The notes below the pieces were generated by a model. It saw nothing but the letters and a program-made list of their open reading frames with translations, ran no database searches and was not told the origin of the DNA. Position numbers and translations under genes: made by a program. DNA of 8,723 nucleotides from CAZVFH01 sp964626415 (GTDB lineage: Bacteria > Patescibacteriota > UBA1384 > XYA2-FULL-43-10 > CAINNR01): NCBI GenBank assembly GCA_964626415.1, contig CAZVFH010000032.1:1-8723 (forward strand), written 5' to 3'. Below are positions 1 through 5,269 of the stretch, one piece after another. Each line of letters opens with the position of its first letter. The first letter of the stretch is position 1.

Positions 1-50
1 AATTTGTCAAGGGTTTGTGTGAAAAGAAAATTTTTAAAGCAAGCTAAAGC

Positions 51-80
51 TTGAACTCCGCTACGTTTGTCTTGTATGAT
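51..80 (+). promoter_or_regulatory. Candidate sigma70-type promoter for the SprT-like gene
   Basis: A -35-like TTGAAC (51-56, 4 of 6 consensus) is followed after 18 bp by TATGAT (75-80, 5 of 6). The predicted transcription start, about 7 nt after the -10 box, falls at or next to the ATG at 87, so the transcript would be essentially leaderless. No Shine-Dalgarno is present before the ATG, which agrees. A small hairpin (CAAGC 40-44 with GCTTG 49-53) overlaps the -35 box. The call is by eye and AT-rich DNA gives chance matches. Confidence 0.45.
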
Positions 81-86
81 AAATAA

Positions 87-557
87 ATGAGAAATGATAT
101 TTGGCTGGAAAATCGGCTGGAATATATTTTTCGCAAATATTTTTCCGATATTCCAGCGACAAATCAAATACATATCAAATTCGGGCGAAATTCCTATCGC
201 CAGCTTGGCTGTATTAAAAGTCAATCAAAAAGCCAAATTAAACAGATTCGAGAGAATTCGCCAACAATAATTGTAATATCCGGCTTTTTTCGTGACGAGG
301 AAATTCCAAATTTCGTTATTGACGGAGTAATCGCCCATGAACTTTCTCATTACGCTCACGGTTTTAATTCACCATTACCACAAAAACATCGCAATCCCCA
401 TCAAGGAAGCGTGATAAAAAAAGAGCTAAGTAAAAGGGGAGTATCGAATCTCGAAATAAAACAAAAAAAGTGGATAAAGGAAAATTGGCAGAAATATGTT
501 TCAGGTCGGCTTCCAAAGAGAAAAAAGCGAAGACAAATAATTATCAGATTTAAATAA
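87..557 (+). CDS. SprT-like zinc metallopeptidase-type protein
   Basis: This small protein (156 aa) carries the HExxH zinc motif in the context AHELSHYAHG (H84, E85, H88), followed by H105 in PHQGSVIKKEL, placed like the third zinc ligand in SprT/YgjP-type proteins. The N-terminal 80 residues look like the mixed alpha/beta part that precedes the active helix in this group. The C-terminus is strongly basic (RLPKRKKRR), which could bind nucleic acid or ribosomes. There is no signal peptide or membrane segment, so it is expected to be cytoplasmic. The substrate cannot be read from the sequence; SprT-like proteins elsewhere include proteases acting on DNA-bound proteins, but that function is not shown here. 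The ATG at 87 has no ribosome binding site and sits where the promoter at 51-80 would start transcription. The metallopeptidase fold is well supported; the exact subfamily is not. Confidence 0.75.
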   Translation: MRNDIWLENRLEYIFRKYFSDIPATNQIHIKFGRNSYRQLGCIKSQSKSQIKQIRENSPTIIVISGFFRDEEIPNFVIDGVIAHELSHYAHGFNSPLPQKHRNPHQGSVIKKELSKRGVSNLEIKQKKWIKENWQKYVSGRLPKRKKRRQIIIRFK

Positions 558-566
558 AAAAAATCC

Positions 567-595
567 TTGTAAAAATGGATAAAATCAGATATAGT
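567..595 (+). promoter_or_regulatory. Promoter of rpsU
   Basis: TTGTAA (567-572, 4 of 6) and TATAGT (590-595, 5 of 6) are separated by exactly 17 bp. Transcription would begin near 602, giving a leader of about 46 nt before the S21 start codon. Within the leader AGCTT (604-608) and AAGCT (618-622) can pair weakly. Confidence 0.5.
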
Positions 596-636
596 TAATC
601 TAGAGCTTAGAAAGCACAAAGCTAATTTCGAGAGGT

Positions 637-643
637 AGGTGAT
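637..643 (+). promoter_or_regulatory. Ribosome binding site that decides the rpsU start
   Basis: AGGTGAT is a seven-base complement to the usual 16S rRNA 3' tail. It lies 4 nt before TTG 648 and overlaps GTG 639, so only the TTG start is usable with this site. Confidence 0.65.
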
Positions 644-647
644 AAAT

Positions 648-842
648 TTGATTGAGGTAAAAAAGAAGGGAAACGAAAGATTCGAATCGATGCTTCGCCG
701 CTTTAATCGCGAAATACTGCAAAGCGGCATTTTAACGATAGCTAAAAGCGCCCGTTTTTTTGAAAAAGAGCCAAATCGCGGCGCAAGAAGAAATTCTGCC
801 ATTCGTCGTAATGCTTTGAGAAAAATTAGACAAGGATACTAA
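648..842 (+). CDS. rpsU: 30S ribosomal protein S21
   Basis: The product (64 aa from the TTG start) is a small basic protein with the S21 family pattern: an opening IEVKKKGNERFESMLRRFNREI, then a hinge QSG and a basic C-terminal half rich in Arg/Lys. S21 joins the 30S subunit near the 16S rRNA 3' end and helps initiation. A longer reading from GTG 639 adds three residues, but that codon overlaps the AGGTGAT ribosome binding site, and the TTG start yields the family-typical N-terminus MIEVKKKG. The gene is probably on its own transcript from the promoter at 567-595, or continues into yqeY since no T-tailed terminator is seen after it. Length is typical of the family. Confidence 0.93.
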   Translation: MIEVKKKGNERFESMLRRFNREILQSGILTIAKSARFFEKEPNRGARRNSAIRRNALRKIRQGY

Positions 843-844
843 CT

Positions 845-888
845 ACGCTGATAACTACACTGATTTATCACGCTGAATTAACGCTGAT
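845..888 (+). repeat. Four short imperfect direct repeats (ACGCTGAT type)
   Basis: Copies are ACGCTGAT (845-852), ACACTGAT (857-864), ACGCTGAA (870-877) and ACGCTGAT (881-888), starting 12, 13 and 11 bp apart. They fill most of the rpsU-yqeY spacer and encode nothing visible. Confidence 0.7.
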
Positions 889-890
889 TA

Positions 891-914
891 TTCCTAAACC
901 GTACAAATTAGGAA
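891..914 (+). promoter_or_regulatory. Hairpin covering the yqeY ribosome binding site
   Basis: TTCCTAA (891-897) pairs perfectly with TTAGGAA (908-914) over a 10-nt loop. The 3' arm contains the AGGA (910-913) Shine-Dalgarno that lies 4 nt before ATG 918, so the closed form would hide it. There is no T-run after it, so it is not an intrinsic terminator. Confidence 0.5.
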
Positions 915-917
915 AAT

Positions 918-1364
918 ATGAATTTATTAGAACAAATTGATGCTGATCTTAAAAATGCTCTCAAAAGTGGCGATCAAACAACGCTCTCGACTTTACGACT
1001 TTTAAAATCGGCAATTAAAAATTTTGAGATTGAGTCCATGTCAGAAGCAAAAGACGGGGATATTTTAAAACTAATTCAAAAAGAGATAAAACAGAGACGC
1101 GATTCAATTGAAAGTTATAAAAACAACCAAAGAGATGAATTGGCAAACAGGGAGCTGGCGGAAATTCAAGTCATCGAAAAATATCTGCCAAAACAGTTAT
1201 CTGATGAGGAATTAACAGATATTGTCCAAGAAGCGATCGCCGAGACCGAAGCAAAAAGCGCTGCGGATATGGGTAAAATTATGAGCAAAGTTATGCCAAA
1301 AATTGCTGGCCGAGTTGAAGGAAGTCGCGTTTCAGCAAAGGTAATGGAGATGCTGTCAAAATAA
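918..1364 (+). CDS. yqeY: GatB/YqeY domain protein
   Basis: The 148-aa product matches the YqeY family over its full length: an N-terminal helical part (MNLLEQIDADLKNALKSGD, then TLRLLKSAIKN), a central KEIKQRRDSIESYK block, the linker IQVIEKYLPKQLSDEEL, and a C-terminal helical domain with DMGKIMSKVMPKIAGRVEG near residues 116-134. The C-terminal domain resembles the tail of GatB, the tRNA-amidotransferase subunit thought to contact tRNA. YqeY itself is a stand-alone protein of unsettled role, and it is commonly encoded next to rpsU, as here. Start ATG 918 is preceded by AGGA at a 4-nt spacing. The gene probably leads a yqeY-ybeY-dgkA transcript, since the next start is only 17 nt past its stop. 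Nothing looks truncated. Confidence 0.92.
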   Translation: MNLLEQIDADLKNALKSGDQTTLSTLRLLKSAIKNFEIESMSEAKDGDILKLIQKEIKQRRDSIESYKNNQRDELANRELAEIQVIEKYLPKQLSDEELTDIVQEAIAETEAKSAADMGKIMSKVMPKIAGRVEGSRVSAKVMEMLSK

Positions 1365-1381
1365 GGCGGCATTTTCTATTT

Positions 1382-1774
1382 ATGCTGAAAATCGAAATAA
1401 TTGATAAAAATAGAATTAAATCTGATTTTAATCTTGATGGCGCAAAAAAAAATGCTAAAAAAATTTGTGCCGTCCTAAATTATAAAGATCAAGCAATAGC
1501 CGAAGTCTTCTTCGTTACTGATGAAGAAATTAAGAAAATCAATAAGAAATTTCGCAAAATTAATAAAGTTACCGATGTTTTGTCCTTCCCGATAGATAAA
1601 AAAATTCCCGGAAAGGCGAAAATACTGGGAACAATTTTTATCGCCCCAATATTTGCAAAGGCGGAAAAAATTAGTTGCAATAAGTTATTCAATCACGGAC
1701 TTTTGCATTTATTCGGTTTTGATCATAAAAAAAATTTAGATATTTGGAATAAAATTGATAAATCGCTTAATTAA
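1382..1774 (+). CDS. ybeY: Endoribonuclease YbeY (rRNA maturation factor), short form
   Basis: YbeY is a zinc-dependent RNase involved in 16S rRNA 3'-end maturation and ribosome quality control. The signature zinc site is present as HGLLHLFGFDH, with ligands H105, H109 and H115, and the upstream family block VTDVLSFPI occurs at about 63-71. The protein is 130 aa, somewhat shorter than many homologues. The stretch between LGTIFIAP and the zinc motif is compressed, the common LGD(I/V) block reads LGT, and the tail after the last histidine is short. The metal site is intact, so it is probably functional. Only AGGCGG about 12 nt upstream resembles a ribosome binding site. The gene lies 8 nt before dgkA, a neighbour pair seen in many bacteria, although the frequently linked phoH and era are absent here. 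Confidence 0.87.
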   Translation: MLKIEIIDKNRIKSDFNLDGAKKNAKKICAVLNYKDQAIAEVFFVTDEEIKKINKKFRKINKVTDVLSFPIDKKIPGKAKILGTIFIAPIFAKAEKISCNKLFNHGLLHLFGFDHKKNLDIWNKIDKSLN

Positions 1775-1782
1775 AAAGGGAA

Positions 1783-2163
1783 ATGACATACAACAAATTC
1801 AATATTCCGAAATTTTTTCGAAGCTTTCTTTATGCTTCAAAAGGGATTGTAAATCTTTTAAAGACCGAGCAAAATGCTAGAATTCATCTGATTTATGCGA
1901 TTATTGTCGCAGTTTTTGCTTATCTGCTTTCGATTTCCAGAATTGAAGCAACGGTCTTGTTCTTTGCTGTTGTCTTAGTTATAGCAATGGAAATTACCAA
2001 TACAGCGATCGAAAAACTGCTTGATATTATAAAGCCAGAAAGTTCTTCTGCGGCGGAATTTATTAAAGACGCCATGGCCGGTGCTGTTTTGATTTCAGCC
2101 CTTATTGCGCTGGTGGTTACTGTCTTGACATTTTTACCACATTTAAATAAATTAGCAATATAG
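1783..2163 (+). CDS. dgkA: Diacylglycerol kinase / undecaprenol kinase, DgkA family
   Basis: This small membrane protein (126 aa) has the DgkA layout: an amphipathic N-terminus with NARIHL (31-36), then three hydrophobic segments at roughly 36-50, 56-71 and 98-117. The family motif ExxNTAIE is complete (E70, N73 to E77) and KDAMAGAVL follows at 95-103. The enzyme uses ATP to phosphorylate diacylglycerol or undecaprenol in the cytoplasmic membrane, recycling lipid carriers of envelope synthesis. The Gram-positive-type homologues prefer undecaprenol, but sequence alone does not decide the substrate. The start ATG follows AAAGGGAA, a plausible ribosome binding site. It is the last gene of the yqeY-ybeY-dgkA group. 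Length is normal. Confidence 0.9.
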   Translation: MTYNKFNIPKFFRSFLYASKGIVNLLKTEQNARIHLIYAIIVAVFAYLLSISRIEATVLFFAVVLVIAMEITNTAIEKLLDIIKPESSSAAEFIKDAMAGAVLISALIALVVTVLTFLPHLNKLAI

Positions 2164-2168
2164 CGGCC

Positions 2169-2182
2169 GTGTTTGCAAACAC
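2169..2182. promoter_or_regulatory. 14-bp perfect palindrome overlapping the ftsA -35 box
   Basis: GTGTTTGCAAACAC is its own reverse complement. It contains the -35-like TTGCAA of the ftsA promoter. Outer CGG (2164-2166) and CCG (2186-2188) could extend a stem across a small internal loop. The position is typical of a repressor operator; a weak hairpin for the dgkA transcript is the alternative, but no T-run follows. Confidence 0.45.
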
Positions 2183-2201
2183 CGACCGAATAAAGTAGAA
2201 T
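2173..2201 (+). promoter_or_regulatory. Candidate promoter of ftsA-ftsZ
   Basis: TTGCAA (2173-2178, 4 of 6) and TAGAAT (2196-2201, 5 of 6) are 17 bp apart. Transcription would begin near 2208, leaving a leader of about 24 nt that contains the ribosome binding site GGAGGG (2223-2228). Confidence 0.5.
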
Positions 2202-2231
2202 TAGATATGTATTTTTAGTTTTGGAGGGAGT

Positions 2232-3467
2232 GTGCAAAAAAAGATTATTTCCGCCGGTATTGATATCGGTTCATCAAAAGTGGCGGTCTGTGTTGGCACC
2301 CAAAGTGAAGATGGTGTAGATATTTTAGGAATTTCAAAAGCGGAAAATTCTGGCTCAAGAAAAGGAGTTGTTATTGACATAGAAGAAACTGTTTCTGCAA
2401 TTTCCAGTGCCCTCGAAGAAGCAGAAAAAATGATTGGCTTGCAAATTGAAAACGCTGTAGTCGGCGTCAGCGGGGCTCATATAGAGTCAGAAATTAGCCA
2501 CGGCGTGATTGCAATCGGCAAATCCGATGGTGAAATTTCTGAAAATGATATGTTGCGAGCAATAGACGCTTCAAAAGCAATACCAAATCAACCAAACAGA
2601 GAGATACTTCATGTAATTCCAAAAACATTTATTGTCGATGGCCAAAACGGAATAATTAATCCTGTTGGAATGTCAGGGATCCGTCTGGAAGTTGATACAA
2701 ACATAATTTCCGGATCGATCTCGGCAATAAAAAATGTTGTAATGTCCGCAAACCAATCAGGTATTGGAATTGACGAGTTAGTTTTTTCGCCTCTTGCAAC
2801 ATCAAAATTTTTGCTCGGGAAACAGCAGAAAGAAATCGGTTCAGCAATTGTTGATATTGGTGCCGGCACAACATCATTTGCTGTTTTTGAAGAGGGAGAC
2901 CTTGTTCACTGTGGCGTGATCCCGATTGGATCAAGTCATATCACTAACGATATCGCTATTGGGCTTAGAACCAATATTAATTTAGCCGAGATTCTTAAAA
3001 TTAAATACGGCTATGCCTCACCTGATAATATTGATGAAAAAGAGGAAATTGATCTTAAAAAAATTGACTCAAATGAATCTGGACAAGTAAGTGTAAAATA
3101 TATTACCGAGATAATTGAGGCACGGCTAAACGAACTTTTTATTCTTGTTAAAGATGAATTGGGATCAGTCAATCGCGAAGGCATGCTTCCGGCTGGGATA
3201 TCACTTACAGGCGGAGGATCAAAGCTTGCCGGAATTAGCCAGCTAGCGAAGGATATTTTTCGACTACCGGTTGAAATTGGAAAAAGTGATCTTAAACTTG
3301 TCGGGGTTGTTGACAACCTTTCTGATCCGGTATATGCTACAAGTGCTGGGCTGATGCTTTGGGGGTTAAATTCAGTAAATCATAGTAAAAATAGAATTAT
3401 TGACTCAACCCAACTTACAAGTATTTTTGATAAAGTGCGTAAGTCATTTCGCCACTTTCTACCATAA
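2232..3467 (+). CDS. ftsA: Cell division protein FtsA
   Basis: FtsA is the actin-like ATPase that ties FtsZ filaments to the inner face of the membrane. The 411-aa product shows the expected parts in order: phosphate-1 motif AGIDIGSSKVAV (8-19), the FtsA-specific 1C/SHS2 region (about 84-165, with ILHVIPKTFIVDG at 125-137), phosphate-2 motif VDIGAGTT (207-214), adenosine motif LTGGGSKL (325-332), and a C-terminal amphipathic helix (about 392-411, TSIFDKVRKSFRHFLP) that would be the membrane-targeting tail. The GTG start at 2232 is chosen because GGAGG (2223-2227) lies 4 nt upstream and the phosphate-1 strand begins right after it. ftsZ starts 35 nt downstream, so the two are probably one operon. 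Length and motifs are normal. Confidence 0.96.
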   Translation: MQKKIISAGIDIGSSKVAVCVGTQSEDGVDILGISKAENSGSRKGVVIDIEETVSAISSALEEAEKMIGLQIENAVVGVSGAHIESEISHGVIAIGKSDGEISENDMLRAIDASKAIPNQPNREILHVIPKTFIVDGQNGIINPVGMSGIRLEVDTNIISGSISAIKNVVMSANQSGIGIDELVFSPLATSKFLLGKQQKEIGSAIVDIGAGTTSFAVFEEGDLVHCGVIPIGSSHITNDIAIGLRTNINLAEILKIKYGYASPDNIDEKEEIDLKKIDSNESGQVSVKYITEIIEARLNELFILVKDELGSVNREGMLPAGISLTGGGSKLAGISQLAKDIFRLPVEIGKSDLKLVGVVDNLSDPVYATSAGLMLWGLNSVNHSKNRIIDSTQLTSIFDKVRKSFRHFLP

Positions 3468-3502
3468 TATTTTTTGAAATATACTATATCTAGGGAGAAA
3501 TC

Positions 3503-4672
3503 ATGGACAAAAAATCAGAAGCGGAGGCATTTGCTTCGATAAAAGTAGTCGGTGTTGGCGGTTCCGGTGGAAGCGCCGTTACCCGTATGATTAACTCGAA
3601 ACTTCGAGGAGTTGGGTTTGTAACAATAAATACTGATGCGCAAGCACTGGCATACAACGAAGCACCGAACAAAATCCAAATCGGCAAAGAAACAACGCGC
3701 GGACTTGGGTCAGGCGCCGATCCGGAAGTCGGGAGAAAAGCGATCGAGGAGAATAAGGAGGAGGTCTACGAGGCACTAAAAGGTGGTGATATGGTTTTTG
3801 TTACTTTTGGAGCTGGTGGCGGTACAGGAACCGGAGCCGGACCTTTTGTTGCTGAAATCGCCAAAGAGCTTGGAGCACTGACAATCGGCGTGGTTACAAA
3901 ACCATTCTCTTTTGAGGGCCAAAGACGAATGAAGATCGCTGAACTTGGAATCAATGAAATGAAGGATAAGGTTGACACATTAATCACAATCCCAAATGAC
4001 CGCTTGCTTCAAGTAATTGATAAAAAAACCTCACTTTTTGACGCTTTTGGTATTGTTGATGATGTTCTCCGACAAGGTGTCCAGGGCATAGCTGACCTTA
4101 TTACTTTGCATGGGATTATCAATGTTGACTTTGCTGATGTTAAAGCGATTATGGCCGACGCTGGTTCAGCCCTCATGGGAATTGGACGCGGTAGTGGCGA
4201 CAATCGAGCAATTGAGGCCGCCAGAGCGGCAATCGATTCACCGCTTCTTGAGCTTTCAATCGACGGGGCGAAAGGAATATTGTTCAATATCACAGGAGGT
4301 CCAGATCTTGGAATGTATGAGATTGATGAAGCGGCAAAAGCCATCACCGAGGCAGCCGATGTTGATGCAAATATTATTTTCGGTGCGATAATTGATGAAG
4401 CAATGCAAGGCGAGGTAAAGATCACAGTCATCGCTACCGGTTTTGAGACCGATAATACTAAATTGCGCAAAAGACCATCTCTCGGATCGCCGCAAACAGA
4501 AATTCCGGCATCACAAATGATTACCCGCGATGATCACAAAATCTTTGACGATCAGAAATTCGACACTTTTAGCACCGCGACTCCAGAAGAAGAACCAAAG
4601 TCAGTCCAAAGTGACAGCAGTGAAGATGATGAACTAGAAGTCCCAGCATTTATCAGACGAAAACTTAGATAA
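3503..4672 (+). CDS. ftsZ: Cell division protein FtsZ
   Basis: FtsZ is the tubulin-like GTPase that polymerises into the division ring. The 389-aa product has the N-terminal nucleotide-binding VVGVGGSGGSAV (15-26), the tubulin signature GAGGGTGTG (103-111), and the T7 synergy loop NVDFADV (207-213) with the catalytic aspartates D209 and D212. The globular domain ends near residue 320, and a short acidic disordered linker leads to the conserved C-terminal peptide EVPAFIRRKLR (379-389), which binds FtsA. A complete tail is consistent with the FtsA encoded just upstream. Start ATG 3503 has AGGGAGA (3492-3498) 4 nt before it. A TATACT at 3480-3485 might be an internal -10 box, but no convincing -35 accompanies it. 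Two terminators follow the gene. Confidence 0.98.
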   Translation: MDKKSEAEAFASIKVVGVGGSGGSAVTRMINSKLRGVGFVTINTDAQALAYNEAPNKIQIGKETTRGLGSGADPEVGRKAIEENKEEVYEALKGGDMVFVTFGAGGGTGTGAGPFVAEIAKELGALTIGVVTKPFSFEGQRRMKIAELGINEMKDKVDTLITIPNDRLLQVIDKKTSLFDAFGIVDDVLRQGVQGIADLITLHGIINVDFADVKAIMADAGSALMGIGRGSGDNRAIEAARAAIDSPLLELSIDGAKGILFNITGGPDLGMYEIDEAAKAITEAADVDANIIFGAIIDEAMQGEVKITVIATGFETDNTKLRKRPSLGSPQTEIPASQMITRDDHKIFDDQKFDTFSTATPEEEPKSVQSDSSEDDELEVPAFIRRKLR

Positions 4673-4743
4673 AAACATCATGGATCATTCGCTTTCCCGT
4701 CCGCTTATAGTTGAAGTGTACTAAATTAAAATATACTACTTTA

Positions 4744-4775
4744 CGCAAAAATGCCCCGACTGGGGCATTTTTGCG
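4744..4775. terminator. Intrinsic terminator after ftsZ, perfect 14-bp stem
   Basis: The arms 4744-4757 and 4762-4775 are exact reverse complements around the loop GACT. The core is GCCCC/GGGGC, with an A-tract on the left arm and T5 on the right arm, so it can work in both directions. It lies 71 nt past the ftsZ stop. Confidence 0.85.
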
Positions 4776-4817
4776 CACTATATGGACAATAAAGGAATGT
4801 ATCCTGATCACTCGCTT

Positions 4818-4854
4818 CCGCCCAGTCATCACCGATGGCTGTGGCGGTTTTTTT
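4818..4854 (+). terminator. Second intrinsic terminator after ftsZ
   Basis: CCGCCCAGTCAT (4818-4829) pairs with ATGGCTG (4835-4841) and GGCGG (4843-4847) around the loop CACCG, with one G-T wobble and one bulged T. A run of seven T follows directly (4848-4854). It acts on the + strand and backs up the first terminator about 40 nt upstream. Confidence 0.82.
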
Positions 4855-4910
4855 ATTTCAATAATCTCACAACATTATAAAAATCTACGACATCTCATGT
4901 GACATCTCTC

Positions 4911-4950
4911 AAACTGTAAATATATCTCGATCGAGATATATTTACAGTTT
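4911..4950. repeat. 40-bp perfect palindrome without spacer
   Basis: Bases 4911-4930 are the exact reverse complement of 4931-4950, centred on CGATCG. Allowing one bulged T (4951), CTC (4908-4910) and GAG (4952-4954) lengthen it further. No T-run follows, so a classical terminator is unlikely. It could form a cruciform or RNA hairpin or bind a dimeric or tetrameric protein; its role is unknown. Confidence 0.9.
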
Positions 4951-5020
4951 TGAGTTACTTAATTTGAATTTCTTAAATCAAATTTTAATTAAACAAAATA
5001 TAAAATTTTGATTAAATAAA

Positions 5021-5036
5021 ACACTAGATATAGGTT
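5021..5036. promoter_or_regulatory. Candidate NrdR box 1
   Basis: ACACTAGATATAGGTT matches 13 of 16 positions of the NrdR consensus ACACWATATATWGTGT. It pairs with a second site starting 31 bp downstream, the three-turn spacing known for tandem NrdR boxes, and nrdR itself is the next gene. Confidence 0.6.
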
Positions 5037-5051
5037 TTCTCGCTCTCAAAA

Positions 5052-5067
5052 ACACAATCTGTTGAAC
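5052..5067. promoter_or_regulatory. Candidate NrdR box 2
   Basis: ACACAATCTGTTGAAC matches 11 of 16 consensus positions, mainly in the left half. Its start is exactly 31 bp after box 1, leaving a 15-bp gap. Alone the match would be weak; the spacing is the main support. Confidence 0.45.
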
Positions 5068-5105
5068 TAAACTAAATTTACCACTGCCAAAAGTGCTTTT
5101 TTGCC

Positions 5106-5114
5106 TGTGGATAA
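5106..5114 (-). promoter_or_regulatory. Perfect DnaA box
   Basis: TGTGGATAA is the reverse complement of the DnaA consensus TTATCCACA with no mismatch. It lies 29 bp before the -35 box of the nrdR promoter. It is a single box, so this is a possible regulatory site rather than a replication origin. Confidence 0.5.
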
Positions 5115-5116
5115 CT

Positions 5117-5132
5117 GCTCTACAAATTGTGC
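5117..5132. promoter_or_regulatory. Weak NrdR-box-like site
   Basis: This site matches 11 of 16 NrdR consensus positions, mainly in its right half (ATTGTG), and starts 33 bp before the better site at 5150. It may be the degenerate partner of that site or a chance match in AT-rich DNA. Confidence 0.25.
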
Positions 5133-5143
5133 CTAGACATCGG

Positions 5144-5173
5144 TTGACGCCACAACATATTGTCACGGATAAT
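5144..5173 (+). promoter_or_regulatory. Promoter of nrdR-nrdJ
   Basis: TTGACG (5144-5149, 5 of 6) and GATAAT (5168-5173, 5 of 6) are separated by 18 bp, the best sigma70-like promoter in the window. Transcription would begin near 5180, giving a T/A-rich leader of about 90 nt. The spacer contains an NrdR-box-like sequence. Confidence 0.6.
5150..5165. promoter_or_regulatory. Candidate NrdR box 3, inside the promoter spacer
   Basis: CCACAACATATTGTCA matches 12 of 16 NrdR consensus positions and has an ACAA/TTGT inverted repeat. It fits between the -35 and -10 boxes, so bound repressor would directly block RNA polymerase. Confidence 0.45.
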
Positions 5174-5269
5174 GAAAATAACGATCCAACAGACGAATAC
5201 GATCGGATTGAAAAATTTTGAATTTTAAATTGCAATTTTGATTTTTGATTTTTAAATTTTGATTTAATT

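Larger units (their letters stand above)
4673..5269. other. ftsZ-nrdR intergenic control region (no gene)
   Basis: I find no coding region here; open frames across it run through terminator hairpins and lack family motifs. In order it holds two intrinsic terminators (4744-4775 and 4818-4854), the tandem GACATCTC copies (4889-4896 and 4901-4908), a 40-bp perfect palindrome, candidate NrdR boxes, a DnaA box and a promoter. It ends with a T/A-rich leader made of repeated TTTTGAT/AATTTTGA units before nrdR. An imperfect pair, GATCATTCGCTT (4683-4694) and GATCACTCGCTT (4806-4817), brackets the first terminator. Confidence 0.8.

Noticed and set aside
401..802. Minus-strand open frame (133 codons) across the end of the SprT-like gene and rpsU
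   Set aside because: It is antisense to two supported genes and their promoter, and its product is a phenylalanine-rich composition artefact of AT-rich DNA.
4009..4470. Minus-strand open frame (153 codons) within ftsZ
   Set aside because: It is fully antisense to the conserved FtsZ core and shows no motif of its own.
4711..4902. Small + strand open frame after ftsZ (63 codons)
   Set aside because: It runs through two intrinsic terminator hairpins, has no ribosome binding site and encodes nothing recognisable.
4911..4950. LexA/SOS box or transposon-end interpretation of the 40-bp palindrome
   Set aside because: The CTGT and ACAG half-sites are far too widely separated for a LexA site, and there is no transposase or target-site duplication nearby.
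5106..5114. Replication origin at the DnaA box
   Set aside because: Only one box is present, with no dnaA or dnaN gene and no cluster of boxes.
4981..5269. Cobalamin riboswitch upstream of the B12-dependent operon
   Set aside because: The only resemblance is CCACTG at 5081-5086; the B12 box and paired arms of the riboswitch are not recognisable.
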